Assembly: GCF_008014775.2 (NCBI RefSeq)
Contig: NZ_CP144914.1
Location: 3,224,001-3,288,000, forward strand
Origin: Alkalicoccus halolimnae
GTDB taxonomy: Bacteria; Bacillota; Bacilli; Bacillales; Salisediminibacteriaceae
DNA length: 64,000 bases
Direction: 5' to 3'
Under the pieces are notes generated by a model that was not told the origin of the DNA, searched no databases, and was given only the letters and a program-made list of their open reading frames with translations. A program made the position numbers and the translations under genes. Of the stretch, positions 43,712 to 51,715 are shown in pieces; positions within the stretch are counted from its first letter, which is position 1, and every line of letters begins with the position of its first letter.

Positions 43712-43853
43712 AATTCTGCCTCTTCTTCCTGCATTTCTGCCACTCCTCGAGTTAATTCCACCACTCCTGGGCATAATTCCGCCATTACTCCCGCTATTTC
43801 TGCCAATAGATTATAATTCTTCCACTTATCCCGGTATTTCTGCCACTTCCCGC
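43712..43853. repeat. 21-bp tandem repeat array 3
   Basis: About seven units of the same family as arrays 1 and 2 (AATTCTGCCTCTTCTTCC, ATTTCTGCCACTCCTCG, AATTCCACCACTCCTGGG, AATTCCGCCATTACTCCC, then AATTCTTCCACTTATCCC and ATTTCTGCCACTTCCCGC). It lies in the 320-base convergent gap between tctA and the ydaT-like gene. Confidence 0.85.
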
Positions 43854-43922
43854 AAATTTTACTCTTCCCATCGCACAAAAAAAGAACCACCTTCTTCCGG
43901 CAGCTCTTCTCGTCTATAACTA

Positions 43923-44393
43923 TCAGCTTTTATCTTTCGTTTCTTCATCATAGTTGTATGTTTTCTCGACGGAATTGTCTTTTTTGTGCACGACGACGGC
44001 CGTCTGTTTCTTTTCGGCAATTTCTTTGGCGCGGGTGACCGCGTCCTGCTTTTTATCGTACACGTTCGATGCCTGCTTTGCGTCTTCCGACTGCACGGCC
44101 CAGCCGTCGTCGCGCGGCAGGACGAAGACGTCTTTTTCCATCATTTCCGGCCGGGAATCATCGCCTTCGTCCGGAGAAGTAATCTCCGACTCGGACGTCT
44201 TATTGAATTCCTTTCGTTCTTTTTCCGACGCATCGTCATACCACTTTTTCGCCTGCTCGGTCGCAATCGGGATTGCATCGCTTTCTTTATGGCCGTCTTC
44301 GAGCATTGAATTTCCGATCTCAATCGCTTTTTTGCGGATCGTGCTGTTCAGGTTTTTCCACGAACTCGGGTAGTCATTCATATTCCAGGGCAT
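43923..44393 (-). CDS. YdaT-like DUF2188 protein
   Basis: The protein has 156 residues. GGAGGG is only one base from ATG 44397-44399, so the second ATG at 44391-44393 is the better start (MPWNMNDYPSSWKNL). The N-terminal half (KKAIEIGNSMLEDG, AIPIATEQAKKWYDDA) is ChaB/YdaT-like, and the C-terminal half (VFVLPRDDGWAVQSEDA, KQDAVTRAKEIAEKKQTAVV) is a DUF2188 domain. Such proteins are small, charged and soluble; in Bacillus they belong to the general stress group. The biochemical role is unknown. Confidence 0.8.
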   Translation of the reverse strand: MPWNMNDYPSSWKNLNSTIRKKAIEIGNSMLEDGHKESDAIPIATEQAKKWYDDASEKERKEFNKTSESEITSPDEGDDSRPEMMEKDVFVLPRDDGWAVQSEDAKQASNVYDKKQDAVTRAKEIAEKKQTAVVVHKKDNSVEKTYNYDEETKDKS

Positions 44394-44453
44394 GAACATT
44401 CCCTCCTTTTTACCTCGTGTACCCGGCGTATCCGCAGAATAAACAGGACGGCC

Positions 44454-44825
44454 CTATTTTCTCCAGAACGTTTCGCAGTCTGCTTTGTCTTCGATATTGA
44501 ACTGAATGATTTTTTTAAGCAGCGAAAAATCGACCGGCGTTCCCCACGGAATCCGAATGAGCTGCTTCGTATAGTCATACCCCGCTTCGGTAATTTCCCC
44601 GGCAAAACGGTCGATGCCGGCTGGCTCCGGGGCTGCGGCCAGGTGCTTTTTTGACGTGCTGAAACCGATAATGAACGTACCGTGATGAGTAAACACCGGC
44701 TGGTTCCAGGCAATCCGCGCCTCCAGCTCCGGAAAAGCGGCCTCGGTCCATTCCAGCACTTCCCTCGTGCGGCTCCGGTGATCCGGATTGTCCATTTTCA
44801 CTAAAAACTCCTCTAATGTTTCAAT
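44454..44825 (-). CDS. YdhG-like DUF1801 protein, apparent ATT start
   Basis: The protein has 123 residues: IETLEEFLVKMDNPDHRSRT at the N terminus, then IAWNQPVFTHHGTFIIGFS, KKHLAAAPEP, YDYTKQLIRIPWGTPVDFSL and ending ADCETFWRK. It closely follows Bacillus YdhG, a frataxin-like iron-handling protein of the DUF1801 fold. No ATG, GTG or TTG fits: GTG 44799-44801 would remove the first eight conserved residues. ATT 44823-44825 has a perfect GAGGAGGAG site six bases upstream and aligns with Met1 of YdhG as I recall it. I therefore propose an ATT initiation codon. Confidence 0.75.
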   Translation of the reverse strand: METLEEFLVKMDNPDHRSRTREVLEWTEAAFPELEARIAWNQPVFTHHGTFIIGFSTSKKHLAAAPEPAGIDRFAGEITEAGYDYTKQLIRIPWGTPVDFSLLKKIIQFNIEDKADCETFWRK

Positions 44826-44951
44826 AGAAAACTCCTCCTCTATGTAATTATCCGCCTCTCTTCTTCCCCATTCTGCATATCGACGGCAAAGTCCTGCCTG
44901 GACGTAACCAGCGGAAGGGCGTCCGGCTTTCCCTTCTATTCTCCCCGCACA

Positions 44952-44994
44952 AAAAAGAACGCCTCAAAAGCTCTGCTTCCAGGGCGCTCTTTTT
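44952..44994. terminator. Bidirectional terminator between ydhG-like and peroxiredoxin genes
   Basis: AAAAAAGAACGCC, loop, GGGCGCTCTTTTT. A and T runs flank the stem on both sides; on the minus strand it follows the peroxiredoxin gene. Confidence 0.7.
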
Positions 44995-45080
44995 AAATCT
45001 GTTTTTTAGAGAAAATCTCTGCTTTCCAAACGGAAAAACTGCTGCATGGATCTTACAACGAGCAGCTTGTTGGAGCTGTG

Positions 45081-45587
45081 TTATTTTAAGTTTTTCTGAA
45101 TGTACTTGACCGTTTTCCGCATTTCTTTTGCATCCGGTCTCCCGAATGGGGCGGACTGCTTTTGGACGAAAAGAACCATCCCATTTTCATCAAGCAGAAA
45201 GACGGCGGGTTCCCCGTGCTCACCTTCGTCTTCATACGGGCTGGTCGCATCATTGTGATAGTAAACCCCGTACTCTTCAAGCATCTTGTATTCTTCGTCG
45301 GCAAGCATTACAAAAGGAAAGTTGTTTTCCTCTTTCCATGTTTTCAAGTTTTCCAATTTGTCGGAAGACACCGTTGTAAGATGGACATTGTTCTTTGTAA
45401 AGTAACTGACATGCTTTTTAAGATCCTCCAGATCCTGTTTGCATGCTGGTCACCAGGAACCACGGAAATAAATGATATATCTCCATCCGGGGCGCTGCTG
45501 AAGATCGTCTTGAAGACTGTATGTTTCCCCGCTTACAGCCGGAAGTGTAAAATCGGGTGCCTGTTCGCCTACTTTCAACTCACTCAT
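45081..45587 (-). CDS. Peroxiredoxin-like protein with in-frame TGA at the active-site position: candidate selenoprotein
   Basis: From ATG 45585-45587 (site GAGGTG) the frame reads SELKVGEQAPDFTLPAVSGE and on to WRYIIYFRGSW. Codon 46 is TGA (45450-45452). The same frame continues with PACKQDLEDLKKHV and LADEEYKMLEEYGV to the stop at 45081, with no other stop or shift. Homologues have FRGSWCPxC here, so TGA replaces exactly the first, peroxidatic-type cysteine of the CxxC motif; the second Cys (49) is kept. Total length 168 residues fits the AhpC/TSA-like thioredoxin-fold family that reduces peroxides or thiols. A stem-loop with a G-containing loop stands 19 bases after the TGA. Alternative: a nonsense mutation or sequencing error at that one codon. 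Confidence 0.75.
45410..45445 (-). promoter_or_regulatory. Candidate bacterial SECIS element
   Basis: Downstream of the TGA, the minus strand has AGGATC, loop TGGAG, GATCTT (45420-45436), a 6-bp stem with one G-T pair. The apical loop begins 19 bases after TGA and has G as its second base, fitting the loose rules for bacterial SECIS (loop 16-37 bases downstream, G among the first two loop bases). CATGC (45441-45445) and GCATG (45410-45414) extend it as a lower stem. Confidence 0.5.
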
Positions 45588-45842
45588 GCCGATCACCTCG
45601 TTTAAAAAAGAATTAGTCTCCCGTCCCAGGCAGGAAAAGACACTCTTTCGACTTTTCCCTTTTTTGAAAATTCTGAAACGAAATCCCTGTTTGTTTTTTT
45701 CATTACTGCCCATTACTTATAAAACGTATTTTCCAACGGAGTTTGCCGTAGGAAAAGCAGGAATACATACGTCAGGAAGCCGTCTGCATCGGCACTCGTC
45801 TCATGAACCAGTCCTTTTAAAACAGCTGCCCACCACAAAAAA

Positions 45843-45866
45843 CCTGAACCGCAAAAACGGTTCAGG
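45843..45866 (-). terminator. Terminator of the zinc-ribbon membrane gene
   Basis: CCTGAACCG, loop CAAAAA, CGGTTCAGG, with AAAAAA before it (T run on the minus strand). The same 34-base segment occurs at 49083-49116. Confidence 0.85.
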
Positions 45867-45931
45867 CACACACTTGTATACAGCTGCTTTTCCGCAGCGG
45901 GCGCTGAGCAGGAAAGTCTTCCCCTTCCTTT

Positions 45932-46759
45932 TTAAAAGTCCGGGATCTGGTTCGTGATACCGGTCATCATCGCTTCGAGCAGCACGTAGGAAATGAACGC
46001 AAGGAGGATCGTGAAGCCGACCATGGCGATAAGGACGCCGTAGAAGGAATCGACGCCGTCTGTATTTTTGTTGTCGTAGGAAAAAATAGTCGCGAGCATG
46101 GAAAGCGGCACGAGGCCGGCGGCGACCATGACCGTAAATGACGACAGGATGTTAATGGAAAGAAGCGCCAGGACGAAAGCCGAAACGACGAGCCCCATAG
46201 GAATGACGAGCAGGCTTCCGAGACGGTTAATAAGCACTTTGTAGCTGGAATTGACTTTCATCATTTTGAGAGAAAGGATCGTTACGCCTGCGGTGGCGAG
46301 AAGTGTAATAAACAGGACGATTGTCGGGCGGACAACGACCGTGCCGAAGGGAAGGGACACAAGCTGCACACTGTTGGCGGTAATGTAGAGGGAGAGCGGA
46401 AGAAAGAAGGCAAAAAGAGCCATCGTAATAAGACCATTCGTAATTCCTGCCTGATCGATTGATTTCGCGTGATTGACCGGCGCTTTTAAGGAAGCCAGCA
46501 GGTAGCTCCCGTAGTTTTTGCCGACTTCTTTTCCTTTTTCCACATACGGCTTATCCAGGAGTGATTCGACTGACTGCATCGTGGACGTTTTTGCCTGCTC
46601 TGAAGGATTGGCTTCCGCTGCCGGGGCTGCACCGGCCTCGGCTTCCGGCGAGGTTTCTGACTGGGGTGAAGTAACTTCTGCCAACACTAAATGACTGCCG
46701 CACGTACCGCAAAATTTGTCCTCCGCTTCATTTTGCGCGCCACAGTTTCTGCAGTGCAT
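45932..46759 (-). CDS. Zinc-ribbon membrane protein (Yip1/DUF1282-like topology)
   Basis: The protein has 275 residues. ATG 46757-46759 follows AAGAAGGGGG. The N terminus is a zinc ribbon (MHCRNCGAQNEAEDKFCGTCG, two CxxC knuckles). An acidic Pro/Ala/Glu linker and an amphipathic segment follow, then five or six helices (LITMALFAFFLPLSLYI, VVVRPTIVLFITLLATAGV, LVIPMGLVVSAFVLALLSI, FTVMVAAGLVPLSMLATIF, VLIAMVGFTILLAFISYVLL). It is divergent from a TcaA-like gene with the same type of zinc ribbon. It is probably a membrane scaffold or sensor; no enzymatic motif is seen. Confidence 0.75.
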   Translation of the reverse strand: MHCRNCGAQNEAEDKFCGTCGSHLVLAEVTSPQSETSPEAEAGAAPAAEANPSEQAKTSTMQSVESLLDKPYVEKGKEVGKNYGSYLLASLKAPVNHAKSIDQAGITNGLITMALFAFFLPLSLYITANSVQLVSLPFGTVVVRPTIVLFITLLATAGVTILSLKMMKVNSSYKVLINRLGSLLVIPMGLVVSAFVLALLSINILSSFTVMVAAGLVPLSMLATIFSYDNKNTDGVDSFYGVLIAMVGFTILLAFISYVLLEAMMTGITNQIPDF

Positions 46760-46922
46760 ACATATGCCCCCTTCTTTTTTAATAATTACATTATGACACA
46801 TTTTTAGATAAAAACAATAAAATATAGAAAAAATTCAAAATATTCTGTTTTTTATTGCGAATATCCAATATAATAGGCATAAAGGCGGTAAGGGAAAGAT
46901 AATATAAAGAGGGGTGTTCTTG

Positions 46923-48908
46923 ATGAAGTTCTGTACGAAATGTGGCAGGGAGCTGAAGGAAACTCACGCGTTTTGTCCAAACTGTCGAGCAGAAGTCAAC
47001 GGCAGCACAGCAGATGAAGCCTCAGAAAAAGCAGCCAGAAAAACAACCGCAGCCAATGTGCCTCCCCCCGCATCCGCCGAGCGTCCAGCCGCCAGTCCGA
47101 GAGCAAAAAAGCCCCGTCCGCCCATGTCGAAAAGAAACAAATGGATTGCTGCCGGTATTGGAGCCGCCGCTGTTATTCTTATCCCTGCCCACCTCGTATT
47201 GTCTTCCGCCACCAGTCCCGACAAAGCGCTTGGAGATTTTCAGGACGCCATCGATTCCGAGGACGCTGCTGCCTTAGCTCAGCTGCTTCATGTCAAAGAA
47301 ACCGGAGAACCGATCACCGAAGAACACGCAGCGAGCATCATCGATTATATGCATTCGTCGCCTTCCGTCATAGAAAGCTTCTATTCTTTCCTCGACGACC
47401 AGATGGAAATATTTACGAGTGCCGAAGCCGGTGAAGCAGCAGAAAACTACCAGCCGCTTTACGACGTACAGTTTCTCAGCTTCGAAAACACCGGAAGCCG
47501 CTTTTTATTTTATGACCAGTATCAAATCGGCGTAGAATCCTACCCGCTCTACGTCCGCACGAACTATGAAGACGCTTCTTTTCAAGTAAACGGAGAAGAG
47601 GTGGATGCGGAAGTGGAAGGAAACGGGAACGTCTTTTTAGGAAACTATCCTGCCGGCTCCTATCATCTGAAAGCAACCGGGGATGGGGAATTGGCGGACC
47701 TTGCCCTTGAAGACCAATTGTTTCTTACCGGCAATAATTACCCTTCCCATATGGATTTCGACCTGGATTATGCGTATATATCGAGCAGCGTTGATGGAGC
47801 CAGGCTGTTTGTGAATGGAGAAGAGACCGAAGAAGAGCTGCAGACGACGCAGAATGAATACGGGCCGTTTCTTATGGATGAAAGCACCGAAATTCATGCC
47901 GAAGCAGAAACCCCGTTCGGCACGATGACGTCCGAGCCGATAACGCTCACTGGAGGCTACGGCAGTCATGTACTCGAGCTGGAAGCCCCGGCAGAACTCG
48001 TCTCTGAGGCCGTTGAAGACGTTGAAGAGGATATTCTCAGCAGCAACGAAGGGCCGGTGCAGGGACTGGGCTCCACTGAACTGCTGGAGTCGATCGATTT
48101 TTACACAGACAATTACCTGCTTTCGAGTGATGTATCCGACTGGAAATTGGAAATCGAAGCCGAAGAATCATGGCTGATAGGCTCCGAAAGCTTCAGTACG
48201 GGAGAGATCGTTATCAATCCGCTTTCTGAAGTCAAGCAGTATACTCTCCGCTATGACGAAACGGCAGATAACTGGACGTTTGATCAGGCGGACTATTTGT
48301 TTACTGTAAGCGACCCGTCCAGCGCCGTCACAACACTCGCCGTCAATGATGCCGAGGAGCTGAACGCTTCTGCCGGAGCCGGAGAAGCAGAAGTCGACGA
48401 CATAGCATCAGGCGGGAACATCATCAGTATGCATGAGAATGTTTATGTAGACGAAGAAAATTTCGGGGAGGAAGGCGGAGAAGCACTGAACGATTACGTA
48501 GAATATCCCGAAGAGTATTTAAATACGTTGATGAATAATTATTACATGAGTTACGCCGCTGCCTTATACGATGTCGAATTCAGCAGAATAGTAAGCGAGA
48601 ATCACGACTTTTTCACGTATGTGGCTCCCGAAGCATCCGACTTTGAAGCGGAACTGTTAAGCACCATCGAGGACCACGCCGACTCCGGTGAATCTATCTA
48701 TTTCCTTATTGCTGAAGTCACTGATTTTGAAACAGACGATAACGAATCGTACCGCGTCTTCTCTGAAGTTGAATTTGAAGTCGTAAAAGATAACGGAGAT
48801 ATCGTGAGGCAGGTGCTCGAAACCGAACATGATGTCTTGCTGACCGAAAACGGATTTTTTGTGGAAGACATGATCGAAACAGAAGTCATCTCAGAGGAAC
48901 CGATGTAG
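46923..48908 (+). CDS. TcaA-like membrane protein with N-terminal zinc ribbon
   Basis: The protein has 661 residues. ATG 46923 is preferred over the in-frame GTG 46914. FCTKCGRELKETHAFCPNCR is the cytoplasmic zinc ribbon; a basic proline-rich linker precedes one membrane helix (WIAAGIGAAAVILIPAHLVL). The long acidic outer part has repeated domains of TcaA/YvbJ type: YPLYVRTNYEDASFQVNGEE and VYISSSVDGARLFVNGEETE-like stretches, then a C-terminal domain around NYYMSYAAALYDVEFSRIVS. TcaA homologues in staphylococci influence glycopeptide response and wall polymer. It faces the divergent zinc-ribbon membrane gene and probably acts with it. Confidence 0.8.
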   Translation: MKFCTKCGRELKETHAFCPNCRAEVNGSTADEASEKAARKTTAANVPPPASAERPAASPRAKKPRPPMSKRNKWIAAGIGAAAVILIPAHLVLSSATSPDKALGDFQDAIDSEDAAALAQLLHVKETGEPITEEHAASIIDYMHSSPSVIESFYSFLDDQMEIFTSAEAGEAAENYQPLYDVQFLSFENTGSRFLFYDQYQIGVESYPLYVRTNYEDASFQVNGEEVDAEVEGNGNVFLGNYPAGSYHLKATGDGELADLALEDQLFLTGNNYPSHMDFDLDYAYISSSVDGARLFVNGEETEEELQTTQNEYGPFLMDESTEIHAEAETPFGTMTSEPITLTGGYGSHVLELEAPAELVSEAVEDVEEDILSSNEGPVQGLGSTELLESIDFYTDNYLLSSDVSDWKLEIEAEESWLIGSESFSTGEIVINPLSEVKQYTLRYDETADNWTFDQADYLFTVSDPSSAVTTLAVNDAEELNASAGAGEAEVDDIASGGNIISMHENVYVDEENFGEEGGEALNDYVEYPEEYLNTLMNNYYMSYAAALYDVEFSRIVSENHDFFTYVAPEASDFEAELLSTIEDHADSGESIYFLIAEVTDFETDDNESYRVFSEVEFEVVKDNGDIVRQVLETEHDVLLTENGFFVEDMIETEVISEEPM

Positions 48909-48926
48909 CAGTCGGATCTGGAATAA

Positions 48927-48963
48927 ACCACGGGGAGACTGGATACGCTCCTCGTGGTTTTTT
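48927..48963 (+). terminator. Terminator of the TcaA-like gene
   Basis: AACCACGGGGAG, loop, CTCCTCGTGGTT, TTTTTG: a stem of about 11 pairs starting 20 bases after the stop. Confidence 0.85.
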
Positions 48964-49082
48964 GTATGGATAGATTTTTTAATCGGTACAGTGGATTTCT
49001 AGTCATTAACCGGTCCTGTTCCCGCTTCATTCATACTTATAAAACCCTTTTTTTGTCAGCACGCTCCCCGCGCCTCTTCCAC

Positions 49083-49116
49083 ACAAAAAACCTGAACCGC
49101 AAAAACGGTTCAGGCA
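49083..49116 (-). terminator. Terminator of the EAL gene, duplicate of the one at 45843
   Basis: CCTGAACCG, CAAAAA, CGGTTCAGG with an A run on its left, identical over 34 bases with the element at 45.84 kb. About 25 bases further right both copies share AGCTGCTTTTCCG. Just before the EAL stop the minus strand reads CGGATGCCGGATTTTTAA, like the last codons (IPDF-stop) of the zinc-ribbon gene at 45932. Confidence 0.75.
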
Positions 49117-49200
49117 CCAATGCTCTTATTCAGCTGCTTTTCCGAAATATCCGCTGCACACTTTCGCGTTAAAAATCCGGCATCCGGCTCGCCGCAGCAG

Positions 49201-50958
49201 CTATTCCTGCACCTGCCGGTCGAAGGCGCACGAGAAGCCGGGATCGTGCTCAAGCTGAGCTTTTAGAACTTCCAGACATACAGGGCGGGAAAAGTAGGAT
49301 CCCTGTACCCGGCTGATTTTTTCCCGTTTCATTGCTTCCCACTGGCTCCTGCTTTCAATCCCCTGAGCAGCGAGATCAAAATGAAACACTTTCCCGAGTT
49401 TTCGCAGCTGCTCAAGAAGAATACGGCTGTTTTCGTCCGCAGCGGCCTGAGCGGTAAAAGAGGCAGAAAGTTTCAGTACGTCCATCGGCAGATGTTGAAT
49501 GATCTTTAAAGAAGCAGCTCCGGACCCGAAATCATCGAGGACCACCTGAATACCGAGAGCGCGCACCTCCTCTGTAAGCTGAACGAGCTTTTCGATCTCC
49601 TGCTGAGTGTCCGGCTCCGTAAATTCAACCATAAGCAGAAACGGATTCGCTTTCGTTTTCCAGAGCAATTCGCGCAGATACGGAATTAAAACATCCGGCG
49701 AGTGGGAGGCTGACAGGTTAATCGACACGCAGAAATGGTGACGCACCTGCTCAGAAGATAGCTTTCGGCAGACCTGAGCAATCATCCACCGCTCCAGCTC
49801 GTAAATTTTCCCAGTCTGTTCGGCAATCGGAAGAAACGTTTCTTCATCAATCTCGCCGAGTACCGGATGCTTCCAGCGGATGAATGTCTCCACGCCGGTG
49901 AACTTCTGCGTCTGTGCTTCAAACTGCGGCTGAAAAACGAGATAAAAATCCTCTTGTTCCAACGCTTTGGGCAGCTCCTGTATTAAATAACGTTCCCGGA
50001 TAATCCTTTCACTGATTGATTCCTCATAGACGGTAATTTGGTTTTCCCCGTGCTTCTGTGCTTCTTCGAGGGCAAGGCACGCCTGATGAAAAAGCTCATG
50101 AGGCAGCATGCCGTGCGGCGGAGCGGAGCTGACCCCGGCGCTTGTCGTAAACAGCGTTTCTTTTCCCTTCACTGATACGGGAAGCCGGAGCATATCCTGA
50201 AGACGGGTAATGATGTCCAAAAGACTGTCAGAGTGGCTCATGTTCGAAACGTAGAGAAGGAATTCCTGCGGAGCTGGACTCATAAACAAGTCTTTATCAC
50301 TGATCAGCTGCTGCAGACGGTTCGAGAATTTCGTGAGCGCCTGTTCTGCCGCAGCAGAGCCGAGTCCTTCAACGACAGCGGAAAAATTGGTAACCCGGAG
50401 ATGAAAGCAGACTGCATTGGCCTTTTCTTCGTCCACCTGCTGCAGCACTTCGCGGTTAAGTACTCCTGTCCGCTGATCGTGCAGCTTATTGTGCTCCAGC
50501 TCAATCACCATGCCGAGCAGTTCCGCCATGTTCCCAAGCTGCTTAAGGTCTTTTTCATTAAACTGCTCCGGCCTGGAGTCGACCATACAGATTGTCCCGA
50601 ACAATTCCTCGCCTTTTAAAATAATCGGAGCGCCGATGTAGGAGCGGATCCCGAATTTTTTGTTGAGCGCCAGATGGGAAGTAGAAGGATGAGTAACGGT
50701 ATCTTCGATTAACAGCGGTTCGGGTTTTTCGGAAGAAACGATAAGGCGGCAGTAGGAGTCCTCCAGGGAAAGACGCATGTTTTTTTCCAGGGCCGGACCT
50801 TCATCGGCGAAGCTTTCAAGCACCGTCATCGAGGAATCCGAAATATTCGTAACGTACATGGTTCCAAACGTGGTCAGATCCTGCAGAATATGAAAAATTT
50901 TCTGTGCGTACGAATGAAAATCCTGATAATAAACCATCTCCTGCGATGAAATACGCAT
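49201..50958 (-). CDS. GAF-GGDEF-EAL protein with degenerate GGDEF
   Basis: The protein has 585 residues. ATG 50956-50958 follows GAGGGAG. Residues about 10-155 form a GAF domain (SYCRLIVSSEKPEPLLIEDT, IRSYIGAPIILKGEELFGTI). Residues 165-310 are a GGDEF domain whose signature is lost (APQEFLLYV instead of RxGGDEFxxL), so it should not make cyclic di-GMP. Residues 325-570 form an EAL domain: ETFIRWKHPVLG (EAL as ETF), VSINLSASH, MVEFTEPD, VVLDDFGSGAASL and KLSASF (usual KxDxxF, aspartate replaced), QGSYFSRP. Some catalytic residues remain and others are changed, so it may be a cyclic di-GMP sensor rather than a phosphodiesterase. No membrane segment is seen. Confidence 0.88.
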   Translation of the reverse strand: MRISSQEMVYYQDFHSYAQKIFHILQDLTTFGTMYVTNISDSSMTVLESFADEGPALEKNMRLSLEDSYCRLIVSSEKPEPLLIEDTVTHPSTSHLALNKKFGIRSYIGAPIILKGEELFGTICMVDSRPEQFNEKDLKQLGNMAELLGMVIELEHNKLHDQRTGVLNREVLQQVDEEKANAVCFHLRVTNFSAVVEGLGSAAAEQALTKFSNRLQQLISDKDLFMSPAPQEFLLYVSNMSHSDSLLDIITRLQDMLRLPVSVKGKETLFTTSAGVSSAPPHGMLPHELFHQACLALEEAQKHGENQITVYEESISERIIRERYLIQELPKALEQEDFYLVFQPQFEAQTQKFTGVETFIRWKHPVLGEIDEETFLPIAEQTGKIYELERWMIAQVCRKLSSEQVRHHFCVSINLSASHSPDVLIPYLRELLWKTKANPFLLMVEFTEPDTQQEIEKLVQLTEEVRALGIQVVLDDFGSGAASLKIIQHLPMDVLKLSASFTAQAAADENSRILLEQLRKLGKVFHFDLAAQGIESRSQWEAMKREKISRVQGSYFSRPVCLEVLKAQLEHDPGFSCAFDRQVQE

Positions 50959-51390
50959 GTTCTTCACTCCCTCTTTTAAATTATCGTTCCATCTTACTCA
51001 AGACTCGATCGTTCTCTAAGATGAATACCATAAGGAAGTAAAAAATGGCTGCAGCTGTTCATAAAAAACGCGCAGTTGAATAGCGGGGTGAGGGCAAAAA
51101 AGACTTACACTAAAAGAGCGTATGCGTAAGCCTTCTCTTCTGTGGTGTTTACATTTTCTTTACCTGTTCCATCAAATAATAAACCATTTTTCCTTATCAT
51201 GGAGAAGAGCTGAAGCCTTTCTCCGCGGCAGGCACTCCAAAAACAAAACGTAGCTTTAACAGAGACACTCATGCAGGATCGCTGCACCATGTGAGGCATG
51301 AAAATGACCTTCTATAGGAATGGAATTACCCCTCTATACAGGTCAAATGAAGGATAGTCAGAAGGAGCTTCTTTATTTTATTAGAAGACC

Positions 51391-51544
51391 GATCCTGCTT
51401 CGTATTTTTACTGGGCGCTGGAGTGGACATGGGGCGACTCCAGGGCGATCAAGGACGAGCTGAAGATCCATCCCGCCCGGAAAGCGTCCCCATGGAAACG
51501 AAAGCGCACGTTCAACGATTTTCTACTTTATTTTCAAGGCAGCC
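51391..51544 (+). repeat. Dispersed intergenic element (copy B)
   Basis: GATCCTGCTTCGTATTTTTA, GCTGGAGTGGACATGGGGCG, CGACTCCAGGGCG, GGAAAGCGTCCCCATGG, AAACGAAAGCGCACG and TTTTCAAGGCAGCC match copy A. Compared with copy A it lacks the GGAAGGAATTAGCTGAGG block. It fills most of the 750-base gene-free stretch 50968-51715. Confidence 0.8.
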
Positions 51545-51715
51545 AAACTTTAAAAGCTCTATTGGATATATCGTTTTCCTCGTCATAGGAAATATGGAAA
51601 TTCAGCAGACCACACCCCCATTAAAGTAAGAATATTGCAATAATTTATGCGGGCATTTTACCTTTAACAAAGAATTTTTCTGACCTTTTAACCCTGCTTC
51701 GAGTTCATTGTCTTT

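Noticed and set aside
45081..45587. Simple frameshifted pseudogene
   Set aside because: Both parts are in the same frame and the only defect is TGA at the catalytic cysteine codon; a frameshift is excluded, though a nonsense mutation is not.
51105..51299. 64-codon minus-strand open frame
   Set aside because: No ribosome site or recognisable pattern; it lies in a repeat-bearing intergenic stretch.
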